A DNA stretch of 7,588 nucleotides from Rhizobium sp. Q54 (GCA_943324395.2 CALPLL020000084.1:1-7588); one strand, 5' to 3'. Shown: positions 1 through 5,911, counted from the first letter of the stretch. The notes: generated by a model not told the origin, from the sequence alone. Made by a program: numbers and translations.

Positions 1-548
1 GTTTGAATGTGATGTTTGGTTCTAATCGTTATTTTGAAGACAAATCAGCCGCAATATGTTGGATTCCCGAACAAGCTTACGCCAAAGGAAGTTGGGGATA
101 TGTAGGAGGAAAATCATTTAAAACGAATACACGTTACGGACAATTGCCAACTTCAGAGTTGGATATATTAAATACCACTCAAGACCCTATTTTTCAAACC
201 CAACGAAATGGAATAGAAGAATTTAAAGCCGATGTTGCTGATGGAATTTATGAAGTTTATTTTTATTGGGCGCATTTAATTCCTAAAGTGCAAAAAGAAG
301 CGTTAGCTTATAATTTAGGAAATACTTCAAGCTATGAAAATGCCGAAAATTATGTTTTTGATGTGGTTGTAAATGGAAATACATTGCTTAAAGATTTTGA
401 TATTCCAAACCAAATCGGAACGGAACGAGCGGTAATAAAAAACACTTCTGTTTCTGTAAATGATGGTAAAGGAATTTCGATAAAATTCAACCCTGGCAAA
501 GGCGGAGCAACCTATTTAAATGCAATTAGAATTGTAAAAATAAATTAA
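1..548 (+). CDS. C-terminal malectin-like domain of a glycoside hydrolase (GH2 beta-galactosidase type), 5'-truncated by the window
   Basis: Only the last 181 or so codons are present. The frame is open from the first bases, and the in-window TTG at 3 is not a credible start, so the gene begins upstream. The visible part resembles the malectin-like, carbohydrate-binding domain found at the C terminus of many Bacteroidetes GH2 beta-galactosidases. Recognisable elements are GSNRYF near the beginning, WIPEQAY and GSWGYVGG, the DPIFQTQR block (about residues 61-68 of the visible part), FKADVADGIYEVYFYWA, a VFDVVVNG strand, GTERAVIKN, and the closing LNAIRI. Such enzymes are usually exported to the periplasm or surface and remove terminal sugars from oligosaccharides or glycans. 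The catalytic domain is not visible, so the GH2 assignment rests on this domain alone, and another hydrolase with a malectin tail is possible. No type IX secretion C-terminal domain is apparent. The gene ends in TAA with no G/C-rich terminator after it. Confidence 0.72.
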   Translation, partial: LNVMFGSNRYFEDKSAAICWIPEQAYAKGSWGYVGGKSFKTNTRYGQLPTSELDILNTTQDPIFQTQRNGIEEFKADVADGIYEVYFYWAHLIPKVQKEALAYNLGNTSSYENAENYVFDVVVNGNTLLKDFDIPNQIGTERAVIKNTSVSVNDGKGISIKFNPGKGGATYLNAIRIVKIN

Positions 549-615
549 AAGTAAAGCCTAAACCAACTTTGCTAAGTACTTTAACCAAAACCAAAAAAAC
601 CAAAAATTAGAAAAG

Positions 616-1806
616 ATGAAAGAAAATGTATTAAATAACAAACAACAAAAAACAGCATTGTTTTGTGCTTGCTTAGCAGGATTCGCATTCTCTGCTAATT
701 ATACCAATCACGCGCCATTAAAAGAATGGTTGATGAATAGTTTTGACTCTCCTGAGTTTCCTTTTACAAAGGCAATGTTCGGATTTTTAACCACAGCTAT
801 TTTTTTAACACACGCCTTAATGCAAATTCCTGGCGGCCATTTTGCTGATAAATATGGTCCAAAAAAAATGTTGTGCATTGCGCTAGCAGTCGTTTGTATT
901 GGTAATTTCGGAATTTCTTTTTCTGAAAGTTACAATCAATTATTGTTTTGGAAATTTTTTGTAGGCTTTGGAACGGGTGTAAGTTTTGTTTCTGGAGCTA
1001 GATATATATATCAATCAATGCCTACTGAAAAATTATTTATTTACCAAGGCTATTATGGAGCAAGTGTTTTATTAGGATCAGGATTTGTGATTTTTGCGGT
1101 TCCTCAAATTGCAAGAAGCTACGAAAATTGGACTCCGGCATTTATTTCAACTTCCGCAGTTGCATTGTTAACATTAATTACAGTCTTATTTTTTGCTCCA
1201 AAACCATTTGCTAAAGAACATCCCCACAGTTCTTTATCAGTAATGTTGTCTAACGGCCAATTGTATTTATTGGGCTTAGTTCAAATGGCTTCTTTCGGAT
1301 TAGTAATCGTTATTGGCTCATGGATTACCGAAATGTTGAAAGAGAATTTCACCTTCGGAAATAAATTATTAATTCCTTTTATTGCTTCTTTAGTATTATT
1401 GTTAGGTATTTTCACTAGACCTTGGGGAGGAAAATTAGTTACCCAAATTGGTGTTCGAAAATTATTAGTAATTAGCTTATTATTAAACACTTTAGGTTGT
1501 TTTATTTTGGCTTTTATAAACGATAATTTAATCATCAACATTTTTGCAATTATCTTATTGGGAATAGGTTGCGGGTTGCCTTATGCAGGATTATTTAATC
1601 GTGCAGCTTTACTTTTCCCTGGTCGTGCAGGAGCTGCAATGGGATTAGTAAACATGCTTGGAATTGTATTTATTTTAGTGGCAGCTCCTTTAGTTGGAAA
1701 AATAACCGACTTCACAGGTAGTTTTTCTTCCGCATTTTTATCCCTTGGAATATTTGCTTTAGCAATCTGTTTTGTATCTCTTAAAATTAATAATGAACAT
1801 AAATAA
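616..1806 (+). CDS. MFS permease, candidate malonate/dicarboxylate importer
   Basis: This is a 396-residue inner-membrane transporter of the major facilitator superfamily, with the usual length and about 12 hydrophobic segments. Loop 2-3 carries the MFS signature around residues 73-84 (G73-G74-H-F-A-D78-K-Y-G81-P-K-K). A pseudo-repeat at the start of the second half reads GGKLVTQIGVRK (271-282). Small-residue helices GFGTGVSFVSG (117-127) and GIGCGLPYAG (316-325) recall the nitrate/nitrite-porter and cyanate-porter-like branches, but nothing in the sequence fixes the substrate. The stop codon lies 6 bases before the acyl-CoA synthetase start, so the two are almost certainly cotranscribed. Because the downstream enzymes look specific for malonate and malonyl-CoA, I infer that this permease imports malonate or a related dicarboxylate. 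Classical malonate carriers (MatC, MadLM, MdcF) are not MFS proteins, so that substrate is a context-based guess. The ATG at 616 follows an A-rich leader with no clear Shine-Dalgarno site, as usual in flavobacteria. Confidence 0.85.
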   Translation: MKENVLNNKQQKTALFCACLAGFAFSANYTNHAPLKEWLMNSFDSPEFPFTKAMFGFLTTAIFLTHALMQIPGGHFADKYGPKKMLCIALAVVCIGNFGISFSESYNQLLFWKFFVGFGTGVSFVSGARYIYQSMPTEKLFIYQGYYGASVLLGSGFVIFAVPQIARSYENWTPAFISTSAVALLTLITVLFFAPKPFAKEHPHSSLSVMLSNGQLYLLGLVQMASFGLVIVIGSWITEMLKENFTFGNKLLIPFIASLVLLLGIFTRPWGGKLVTQIGVRKLLVISLLLNTLGCFILAFINDNLIINIFAIILLGIGCGLPYAGLFNRAALLFPGRAGAAMGLVNMLGIVFILVAAPLVGKITDFTGSFSSAFLSLGIFALAICFVSLKINNEHK

Positions 1807-1812
1807 TAGTAA

Positions 1813-3255
1813 ATGAATTTAATTAATCTATTTGATTTATCTCTTGTAGGAAGAAAAAATAAAACCGCTCTTGAGTTTGGATCCAATAAATATACTTTTG
1901 GAGATATTGATTCCCGAAGTAATAAAATGGCTAATTTTTTATTGTCTAAAGGAATTGTTTCTGGTGATAGAATTTGTATTTATCTTGAAAATTGCGTTGA
2001 AATGATTGACCTCTATTTGGCATGTGTCAAAACGGGAATCATTTTTGTCCCAGTAAATATTTTATATAAAGAAAGAGAAATTACTCACATTTTAAACGAT
2101 GCCGATCCTAAATTATTAATTGCCGATGTAGAAGTGCCTGGTGGTTTTCCAGCATTACAATTAAGTGATTTAATATTAGAATTAAAAAAGCAGAATGACT
2201 ATAAAATTATTAGTCATACAACCGGAGATAGTCCTGCAGCATTAGTTTATACAAGCGGAACAACTGGAGCTTCAAAAGGGGCAATTCTAACCCACAATAA
2301 TTTTATTTCAAATGGAATCAATCTGGTTTCTTGTTGGCAAATTACGCAGGATGATAAATTTTTACTAGCCTTGCCGTTATTTCACGTTCATTCCCTTGCC
2401 AATGGAATTCATTGTTGGCTAATTAGTGGTTGTACGATGAGGTTATTAGTTCGTTTTGAACACCAAAAAGCTGCAAGTGAATTTCTAGATTTTAAACCGA
2501 CTTTGTTTTTTGGAGTACCTACAATTTATATCCGATTATTAGAGCAATCAAATGAAGTGGCGAAGCAAATTGGAGAAAATATGCGATTATTTGCTTGTGG
2601 TTCAGCGCCTTTACCACCCCAAGTTATGGAGGATTTTGAATCTAAATACGGGCATGTTATTTTGGAAAGATACGGAATGACAGAAACCCTGATGAACATT
2701 AGTAATCCTTATATTGGCGAAAGAAGACCTGGAACGGTTGGTTTCCCATTACCTGGTCTTTCTGTTAAAATAATTTTGCCTGACGGAGAAACAGCGGCTG
2801 TTGATGAAGAAGGGGAAGTTTGTGTTAAAGGGCCAAATGTATTTGCAGGATATTGGAAAAGAGAACAAGCAACAATGGATTCCTTTATTGATGGTTATTT
2901 TAAAACCGGAGATATGGGTGTGCTTTCTGAAGATGGCTATTTTACCTTAAGAGGTCGTAAAAGCGATTTAATAATCAGCGGAGGATTTAATATTTACCCT
3001 CGTGAAATTGAAGAATTTTTGTTAGAACAAGAAGGTGTTGATGAAGCAGTTGTAGTTGGAATTCCTCATGAAACAAGAGGAGAAATGCCAGTTGCGTATC
3101 TAGTTCCAAATTCAAAATACGATGCAAATTCAATTGAAGAAGTTTGTAAAAAAACATTTGCTTCGTTTAAAGTTCCAAGAAGTTTCATTACCGTTGACAG
3201 TTTACCTAGAACTGCATTGGGAAAAGTTCAAAAACACTTGTTGCCAAAACCGTAA
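1813..3255 (+). CDS. matB: malonyl-CoA synthetase (MatB-like AMP-binding ligase)
   Basis: This 480-residue acyl-CoA ligase of the ANL superfamily would catalyse malonate + ATP + CoA to malonyl-CoA + AMP + PPi in the cytoplasm. The complete motif set is visible: P-loop YTSGTTGASKG (146-156), LPLFHVHSLANG (187-198), ACGSAPL (261-267), RYGMTE (286-291), the TGD of FKTGDMG (365-367), hinge and A8 region GRKSDLIISGGFNIYPREIE (381-400), and the C-terminal PRTALGK with catalytic Lys471. What points to MatB rather than a fatty-acid ligase is the block after RYGMTE: SNPY (297-300), then RRPGTVGFPLPG (304-315). This closely follows malonyl/methylmalonyl-CoA synthetases, where basic residues in the acyl pocket bind the distal carboxylate. 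The length also fits MatB (about 500 residues). It sits between the permease and a decarboxylase-like gene. Methylmalonate or another short dicarboxylate is a possible alternative substrate. Confidence 0.88.
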   Translation: MNLINLFDLSLVGRKNKTALEFGSNKYTFGDIDSRSNKMANFLLSKGIVSGDRICIYLENCVEMIDLYLACVKTGIIFVPVNILYKEREITHILNDADPKLLIADVEVPGGFPALQLSDLILELKKQNDYKIISHTTGDSPAALVYTSGTTGASKGAILTHNNFISNGINLVSCWQITQDDKFLLALPLFHVHSLANGIHCWLISGCTMRLLVRFEHQKAASEFLDFKPTLFFGVPTIYIRLLEQSNEVAKQIGENMRLFACGSAPLPPQVMEDFESKYGHVILERYGMTETLMNISNPYIGERRPGTVGFPLPGLSVKIILPDGETAAVDEEGEVCVKGPNVFAGYWKREQATMDSFIDGYFKTGDMGVLSEDGYFTLRGRKSDLIISGGFNIYPREIEEFLLEQEGVDEAVVVGIPHETRGEMPVAYLVPNSKYDANSIEEVCKKTFASFKVPRSFITVDSLPRTALGKVQKHLLPKP

Positions 3256-3309
3256 TTTATTTCGTACCAGTTATAACCCAAATAGTTTAATTTTTTAAAT
3301 AATAAAATA

Positions 3310-3882
3310 ATGATATTGCAATATGGTGAAGTTGGATTTAATGATGAATGGCTAAACTTTTTAATAAATGACCCTGTACATCCAACAATTTCAATTGAGA
3401 AACGAATAACCGGTAACCGAACGGTCTTTGTGTATGTGCATCAGGGTATCCCTCAATTTATGGTATGTGTGAGAATAGGAAACAAGCTTCCTAGGAACAT
3501 GATGGAGGTTTTAAATGATGATGGATATAAAAGTAAATATGATATTACATATGCTATTTTTTATTCTATTTTTAGATTACCACATGCAAGTTTGAAAGGT
3601 GCAGGAACTCTTGCAATCAAGGATTTAATAGGACATTGCCGTAAATTAGGTATTAAAAATTTCTTCACGCTAAGCCCCATACCGTCAATGAAAACTCATC
3701 TTAAAAGCAAACCTGACGAATCAATCGTAAGGCAATATTTAGAATCTTGGGAAGGTTCTGTAGCCCGTTTTCACTTAAGCAATGGAGCAAAAATTCACAG
3801 TATAAATTTTGACGCCGACTACAGTGAACTTCGATTAAATGAAAGTTGGGGAATAATGGTTAATTATGATTATAACTTGTAA
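3310..3882 (+). CDS. compact malonyl-CoA decarboxylase-like protein (MCD catalytic domain only)
   Basis: This 190-residue protein aligns by eye with the GNAT-fold catalytic domain of malonyl-CoA decarboxylase (malonyl-CoA to acetyl-CoA + CO2). Successive family blocks are present in order: PVHPTISIEKRI (22-33, family VHPI...DLKxRL), VFVYVHQGIPQFMVCVRIG (39-57, family FAFFHPxxPxEPLIFVEV), YAIFYSI (81-87), a GTLAIKDLI helix (99-107), TLSPIPS (120-126) and RFHLSNGA (153-160), followed by INFDADYSE and GIMVNYDY (181-188). Ser122 of SPIP and His155 of FHLSNGA correspond to the catalytic Ser329 and His423 of human MCD. Bacterial and eukaryotic MCDs are normally 400-500 residues. Here the N-terminal helical oligomerisation domain is absent, and the stretch between SPIP and FHL is only about 30 residues, against roughly 90 in the human enzyme. 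The frame is intact, with a stop at 3283 upstream in frame, and its leader AATAAAATA suits flavobacteria. A degenerate relic is possible but unlikely. Operon position (54 bases after matB) supports the role. Confidence 0.78.
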   Translation: MILQYGEVGFNDEWLNFLINDPVHPTISIEKRITGNRTVFVYVHQGIPQFMVCVRIGNKLPRNMMEVLNDDGYKSKYDITYAIFYSIFRLPHASLKGAGTLAIKDLIGHCRKLGIKNFFTLSPIPSMKTHLKSKPDESIVRQYLESWEGSVARFHLSNGAKIHSINFDADYSELRLNESWGIMVNYDYNL

Positions 3883-3968
3883 GGTGATGTTATTTAAATT
3901 ACAGTAGTATAAAAATAATTTTTAGCGATAAGATTAATGTAATACATTTTTATTCGTAAATATCAAAT

Positions 3969-4011
3969 ATACGTATCTATTTATAATTTAAAATTATAAA
4001 TAGTTACGTAT
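3969..4011. repeat. 43-base near-palindrome in convergent intergenic region
   Basis: CTATTTATAATTT (3977-3989) and AAATTATAAATAG (3991-4003) are perfect 13-base inverted copies around a single A at 3990. After one T/T mismatch (3976/4004) the pairing resumes for seven more bases, ATACGTA (3969-3975) with TACGTAT (4005-4011). The arms then continue loosely outward (CAAAT at 3964-3968, ATTTG at 4014-4018) if two bases are bulged. It lies between two convergent genes ending at 3882 (+) and 4066 (-). A bidirectional transcription terminator is the simplest reading. An attachment site or element end is the alternative, because accessory genes start right after it. The stem is almost pure A/T, unlike a classical GC-rich terminator. 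Confidence 0.7.
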
Positions 4012-4038
4012 TGATTTGTAAATAAATACAATAATTTT

Positions 4039-4080
4039 AATTGATTTTTATCAATTTTTATTGACTTAAATTGATTTTTT
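4039..4080. repeat. A/T-rich short repeats at the 3' end of the minus-strand gene pair
   Basis: AATTGATTTTT occurs at 4039-4049 and again at 4069-4079, 30 bases apart. Inverted copies lie between them (TCAATTTTT at 4051, ATTGA at 4060), so AATTGA/TCAATT (4039-4044 with 4051-4056) can form a small hairpin. The block overlaps the stop codon of the minus-strand gene ending at 4066. On the minus strand it is followed by A/T-rich sequence. It may contribute to transcription termination of that operon, or it may be low-complexity sequence. Together with the palindrome at 3969-4011 it fills most of the 183-base gap between genes. Confidence 0.4.
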
Positions 4081-4437
4081 GGGCAGGTTGTAATAAATGG
4101 TTTTTGGATTTTTAGTTACGCCAGATTTTTTCTCTTTTTTCTGCTTTAATTTACAGTACAAAGTAACAGAACCTGCAACAACAATTCCGAAAGCAAGCAA
4201 GGGCATCCAATTATTTTTCAGATAAGTTAAAATTAATAATTGGGGAGGTTTTGAGTTTAAAATAATTGGTAAATTATCTGTAGCAGAAGGAAAGTCGACT
4301 GGCATATTTTCATAACCAATTTCAAAATTTCCAGTTGTGATAATTTTGTTTACAAAATGCTCTGATTGTATTTTTAATAAATCTTGCTGATAAGCAAGAG
4401 GAAATGATTCTGCGGTCGTCAAGTCTCTTAATTTCAT
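4066..4437 (-). CDS. small single-TM membrane protein of unknown function
   Basis: I do not recognise this 123-residue protein. It has a polar N-terminal region without a signal peptide (1-66), a hydrophobic patch (67-71), one convincing membrane segment WMPLLAFGIVVAGSVTLYC (77-95), and immediately after it a strongly basic tail (KLKQKKEKK, 96-104), which by the positive-inside rule would be cytoplasmic. Its ATG overlaps the stop codon of the upstream zinc-finger-like gene in the four-base arrangement ATGA (4434-4437 read on the minus strand). The two are therefore translationally coupled and probably work together. The gene is intact and ends in the A/T-rich repeat block before the palindrome. 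Codon use is very A/T-rich, like the rest of the accessory region. No function can be assigned. Confidence 0.65.
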   Translation of the reverse strand: MKLRDLTTAESFPLAYQQDLLKIQSEHFVNKIITTGNFEIGYENMPVDFPSATDNLPIILNSKPPQLLILTYLKNNWMPLLAFGIVVAGSVTLYCKLKQKKEKKSGVTKNPKTIYYNLPKKSI

Positions 4438-4865
4438 TTGTTGGGTATTTTTTCTATTATATAATTATCGTTTTTTGCATCAATTAAAATCAACCCATAA
4501 TCATAACAAATTTGGATTTCACGATTTGTATCTGAATCAATTTGTTTTCTATGATAAATAGGAAATTCAAAGCCCTCATAGAGTAATAGGCTTTTATTTG
4601 TAACTCCCGATTTGATATAATTAATACTTTCCTTAATTTTTATCATAATCTGTTTATTTTTTTTTGCTTTTTTTTTGAAATCACTTTCAATTTCATCAAC
4701 AACTTTTCTTTTATCATTGTTACTGTCAATGCGATGTTGGGCATTACAATAAACCTGTCTTCCATCTGTTGGTACAAATTCCAAGTTGCAGTCGGGTTTT
4801 TTACATAACTTTTGTGGATAGGTTCTATTAGAAAACCTTTGCTTGTTTGAATTTTTCTTTATCAT
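4434..4865 (-). CDS. small zinc-finger-like protein of unknown function
   Basis: This 143-residue protein has a putative metal-binding knuckle near the N terminus: Cys21, Cys26, Cys40 and His44 (C-x4-C-x13-C-x3-H). The setting FVPTDGRQVYCNAQHR (30-45) recalls the treble-clef pattern C..C...F.P....Q.YC...C/H R seen in many small phage and mobile-element proteins. A highly charged helical stretch follows (about 52-83, rich in Lys and Glu), then a C-terminal half with beta-strand character (SLLLYEGF, IQICYDYGLILIDA). The charge suggests nucleic-acid binding, but that is inference. The start at 4865 is preceded by AAAGGAT on the minus strand, a rare Shine-Dalgarno-like site in this window, and by a near-perfect Bacteroidetes promoter. 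It is first in a two-gene operon with the single-TM protein and divergent from the MerR-like gene. The Lys-rich stretch is encoded by two nine-base A runs, which could be slippage-prone. Confidence 0.68.
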   Translation of the reverse strand: MIKKNSNKQRFSNRTYPQKLCKKPDCNLEFVPTDGRQVYCNAQHRIDSNNDKRKVVDEIESDFKKKAKKNKQIMIKIKESINYIKSGVTNKSLLLYEGFEFPIYHRKQIDSDTNREIQICYDYGLILIDAKNDNYIIEKIPNK

Positions 4866-4888
4866 AAAAATATCCTTTAAATTTTTTT

Positions 4889-4920
4889 CAAATATATAAA
4901 AAAATTTATATATTTACCAA
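4889..4920 (-). promoter_or_regulatory. promoter of the minus-strand zinc-finger/TM operon
   Basis: Read on the minus strand, TTG (complement of 4918-4920) is followed after 21 bases by TATATTTG (complement of 4889-4896). This matches the Bacteroidetes consensus TTG-N17-23-TAnnTTTG at every fixed position. The -7 element lies 23 bases upstream of the ATG at 4865, giving a short leader. The long spacer is filled by the inverted repeat at 4890-4915. Confidence 0.6.
4890..4915. promoter_or_regulatory. inverted-repeat operator candidate in divergent promoter region
   Basis: AAATATATAAA (4890-4900) and TTTATATATTT (4905-4915) form a perfect 11-base inverted repeat separated by AAAA. The repeat lies inside the 21-base spacer of the minus-strand promoter and covers part of its -7 box. 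MerR-family regulators bind dyads in just this location, in over-long spacers. The gene starting at 4966 encodes a MerR-like HTH, so autoregulation plus control of the minus-strand operon is a reasonable inference. A chance palindrome is possible because the region is almost pure A/T. Confidence 0.5.
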
Positions 4921-4938
4921 CTGGTTATCTTATATTTA
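4906..4938 (+). promoter_or_regulatory. weak promoter candidate for the MerR-like/recombinase operon
   Basis: TATATTTA (4931-4938) matches seven of eight positions of the TAnnTTTG element, with TTA at 4906-4908 22 bases before it as a poor -33 element. It would give a leader of about 27 bases to the ATG at 4966 and would overlap the right arm of the inverted repeat. A second TTTG-containing stretch (4956-4961) is too near the start codon to act as a normal promoter. Confidence 0.3.
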
Positions 4939-4965
4939 CTTAAATTACAAAAAATAATTTGATTT

Positions 4966-5817
4966 ATGAACAAAAATGAGAGAATAAAAATAGGCCGATT
5001 AATTTCAAACGATTGCTTTTTACCTGAAAATTTAGGCATAACCGCAAGACAATTTAATTATTGGAGAAATTGTAATGTTTTACCTTTTTTCGTAAAAGAA
5101 AAAAAAGGATATATGAATATGTCTGAGGCTCTTTGGATATTAATTATTAATGAGTTATCAAATATAGGTGTAAGCACTAAAAAATTAGAAAGTCTTTCAA
5201 ATAACATTTGGGTAGTTCCATTTGAAAAAAAATATGCAGATGGCGTTTTTAAAGAAGCACTTAATTCTGTAGATTTAGATTTATCTGAAAAAAAGTCAAT
5301 TGGAGAGTTAATAAAGTCTGATCACGTAATGAACACAATTTTCAGAAAAGAAATAAATCCTTTTACTGATGCATTTAAAAGTTGTTTGATTTCAAATAGA
5401 AGTGTTGTTTCATTGATTTATTGTCCTAAGACAGGCGAACATTCTTTTAATTTTAGCAATATTGGTTTGACAGCTGATTTGAACAATTTGTATTTTGGTG
5501 AAACCTTAATAGTTATTCCGTTCCTTCCTCTAATTTCAAAACTAGTTGGAATTGAAATTGGAAAGAGCAATACAGATTTGGAGTATTTATCTTCTATAGA
5601 AAACCAAATTCGAAGAGTGTTGTTTTTTGATAAGCCAAAGTTATTAGAAATCGAATTACAACAAAATGGTTCGGCAAAAATCACCAAAATTACTGAGGAA
5701 CATAAACAACCTGAAGATTTAGCTAAGTTTTTCTTAACTAATAAACTGCCATTAGGTTCAAAAATAATGATAGAACCTAGAGCTCAAGGAAATTATAAGA
5801 TAACAATTAAGAACTAA
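4966..5817 (+). CDS. MerR-type HTH regulatory protein with unknown C-terminal domain
   Basis: In this 283-residue protein the N-terminal part (about 20-80) follows the MerR winged-helix layout. LGITARQFNYWRNCNVLP (23-40) is the helix-turn-helix with the typical R-x-x-x-Y-W and N-V-L-P ending. KGYMNMSEAL (47-56) corresponds to the wing (family gYRxYs..dl), followed by a helix LWILIINELSNIGVSTKKL (56-74) matching the 'L..I..L...GfsL..I' pattern. The remaining 200 residues resemble no family I can name. They contain mixed helix and strand, with hydrophobic strands near 146-152 and 176-190 (LYFGETLIVIPFLPL), and no obvious cluster of metal-binding Cys. It is likely cytoplasmic and DNA-binding. 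It lies upstream of the recombinase and divergent from the zinc-finger operon, with an inverted repeat between, so it may repress or activate both arms. MerR-fold proteins also serve as excisionases, so a recombination-directionality role is an alternative. Confidence 0.7.
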   Translation: MNKNERIKIGRLISNDCFLPENLGITARQFNYWRNCNVLPFFVKEKKGYMNMSEALWILIINELSNIGVSTKKLESLSNNIWVVPFEKKYADGVFKEALNSVDLDLSEKKSIGELIKSDHVMNTIFRKEINPFTDAFKSCLISNRSVVSLIYCPKTGEHSFNFSNIGLTADLNNLYFGETLIVIPFLPLISKLVGIEIGKSNTDLEYLSSIENQIRRVLFFDKPKLLEIELQQNGSAKITKITEEHKQPEDLAKFFLTNKLPLGSKIMIEPRAQGNYKITIKN

Positions 5818-5821
5818 TCAA

Positions 5822-5911
5822 ATGCCAAATGTACCACCTGTTCGGTTCCTGAAAATCCAGCCCGTATTTATATTAATACGATATGGGCCAAAAATTTTCA
5901 GAACCCAATGA
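5822..5911 (+). other. possible 29-codon leader ORF, uncertain
   Basis: An ATG four bases after the upstream stop codon opens a 29-codon frame ending in TGA at 5909-5911. It overlaps the start of the 63-residue gene in another frame. The encoded peptide begins MPNVPPVRFLKIQPVF and resembles nothing I know. The DNA at 5832-5863 is clearly richer in G and C than its surroundings. It could be a leader peptide that couples translation, a recombination site, or chance. Confidence 0.15.
5860..5888 (+). promoter_or_regulatory. hairpin overlapping the start codon of the 63-residue gene
   Basis: GCCCGTAT (5860-5867) can pair with ATATGGGC (5881-5888), with one G-U pair. Alternatively CGTATT (5863-5868) can pair with AATACG (5875-5880). 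The outer stem buries the ATG at 5883-5885; the inner stem leaves it free. The two are mutually exclusive because they share 5863-5867. This could tune translation of the small gene and, through overlap, the recombinase. It is a sequence-level observation only. Confidence 0.35.

Noticed and set aside
3..5. TTG as the start codon of the first gene
   Set aside because: The malectin-like domain is already under way here and the frame is open to the window edge, so the true start is upstream.
564..571. CAACTTTG as a -7 element for the MFS operon
   Set aside because: Seven of eight positions match, but no TTG lies at a suitable distance upstream (nearest at 532-534, 29 bases away), so I did not list it as a promoter.
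1281..1541. Open frame on the minus strand inside the MFS gene
   Set aside because: It is antisense to a gene with clear family motifs, and its translation has no recognisable features; it is a by-product of low G+C coding bias.
1581..1886. Open frame on the minus strand across the MFS/ligase junction
   Set aside because: It overlaps two well-supported plus-strand genes and has no domain or credible initiation region of its own.
3883..4065. Hidden small gene or CRISPR-like array in the A/T-rich gap
   Set aside because: Repeats are few, short and irregular with no equal spacers, and the frames are broken by many stops; only the palindrome and short repeats are supportable.
4466..4620. Programmed frameshift giving a longer zinc-finger protein
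   Set aside because: Slippage at the A runs in either direction meets a stop within a few codons, so no extended product is possible; only truncation could result.
5418..5687. Open frame on the minus strand inside the MerR-like gene
   Set aside because: It is antisense to a longer, well-formed gene; no motif or promoter supports it.
5841..5860. GGTTC...AATCC pattern resembling a tRNA T-arm
   Set aside because: There is no flanking five-base stem of the right kind, no anticodon or D arm, and no acceptor stem.
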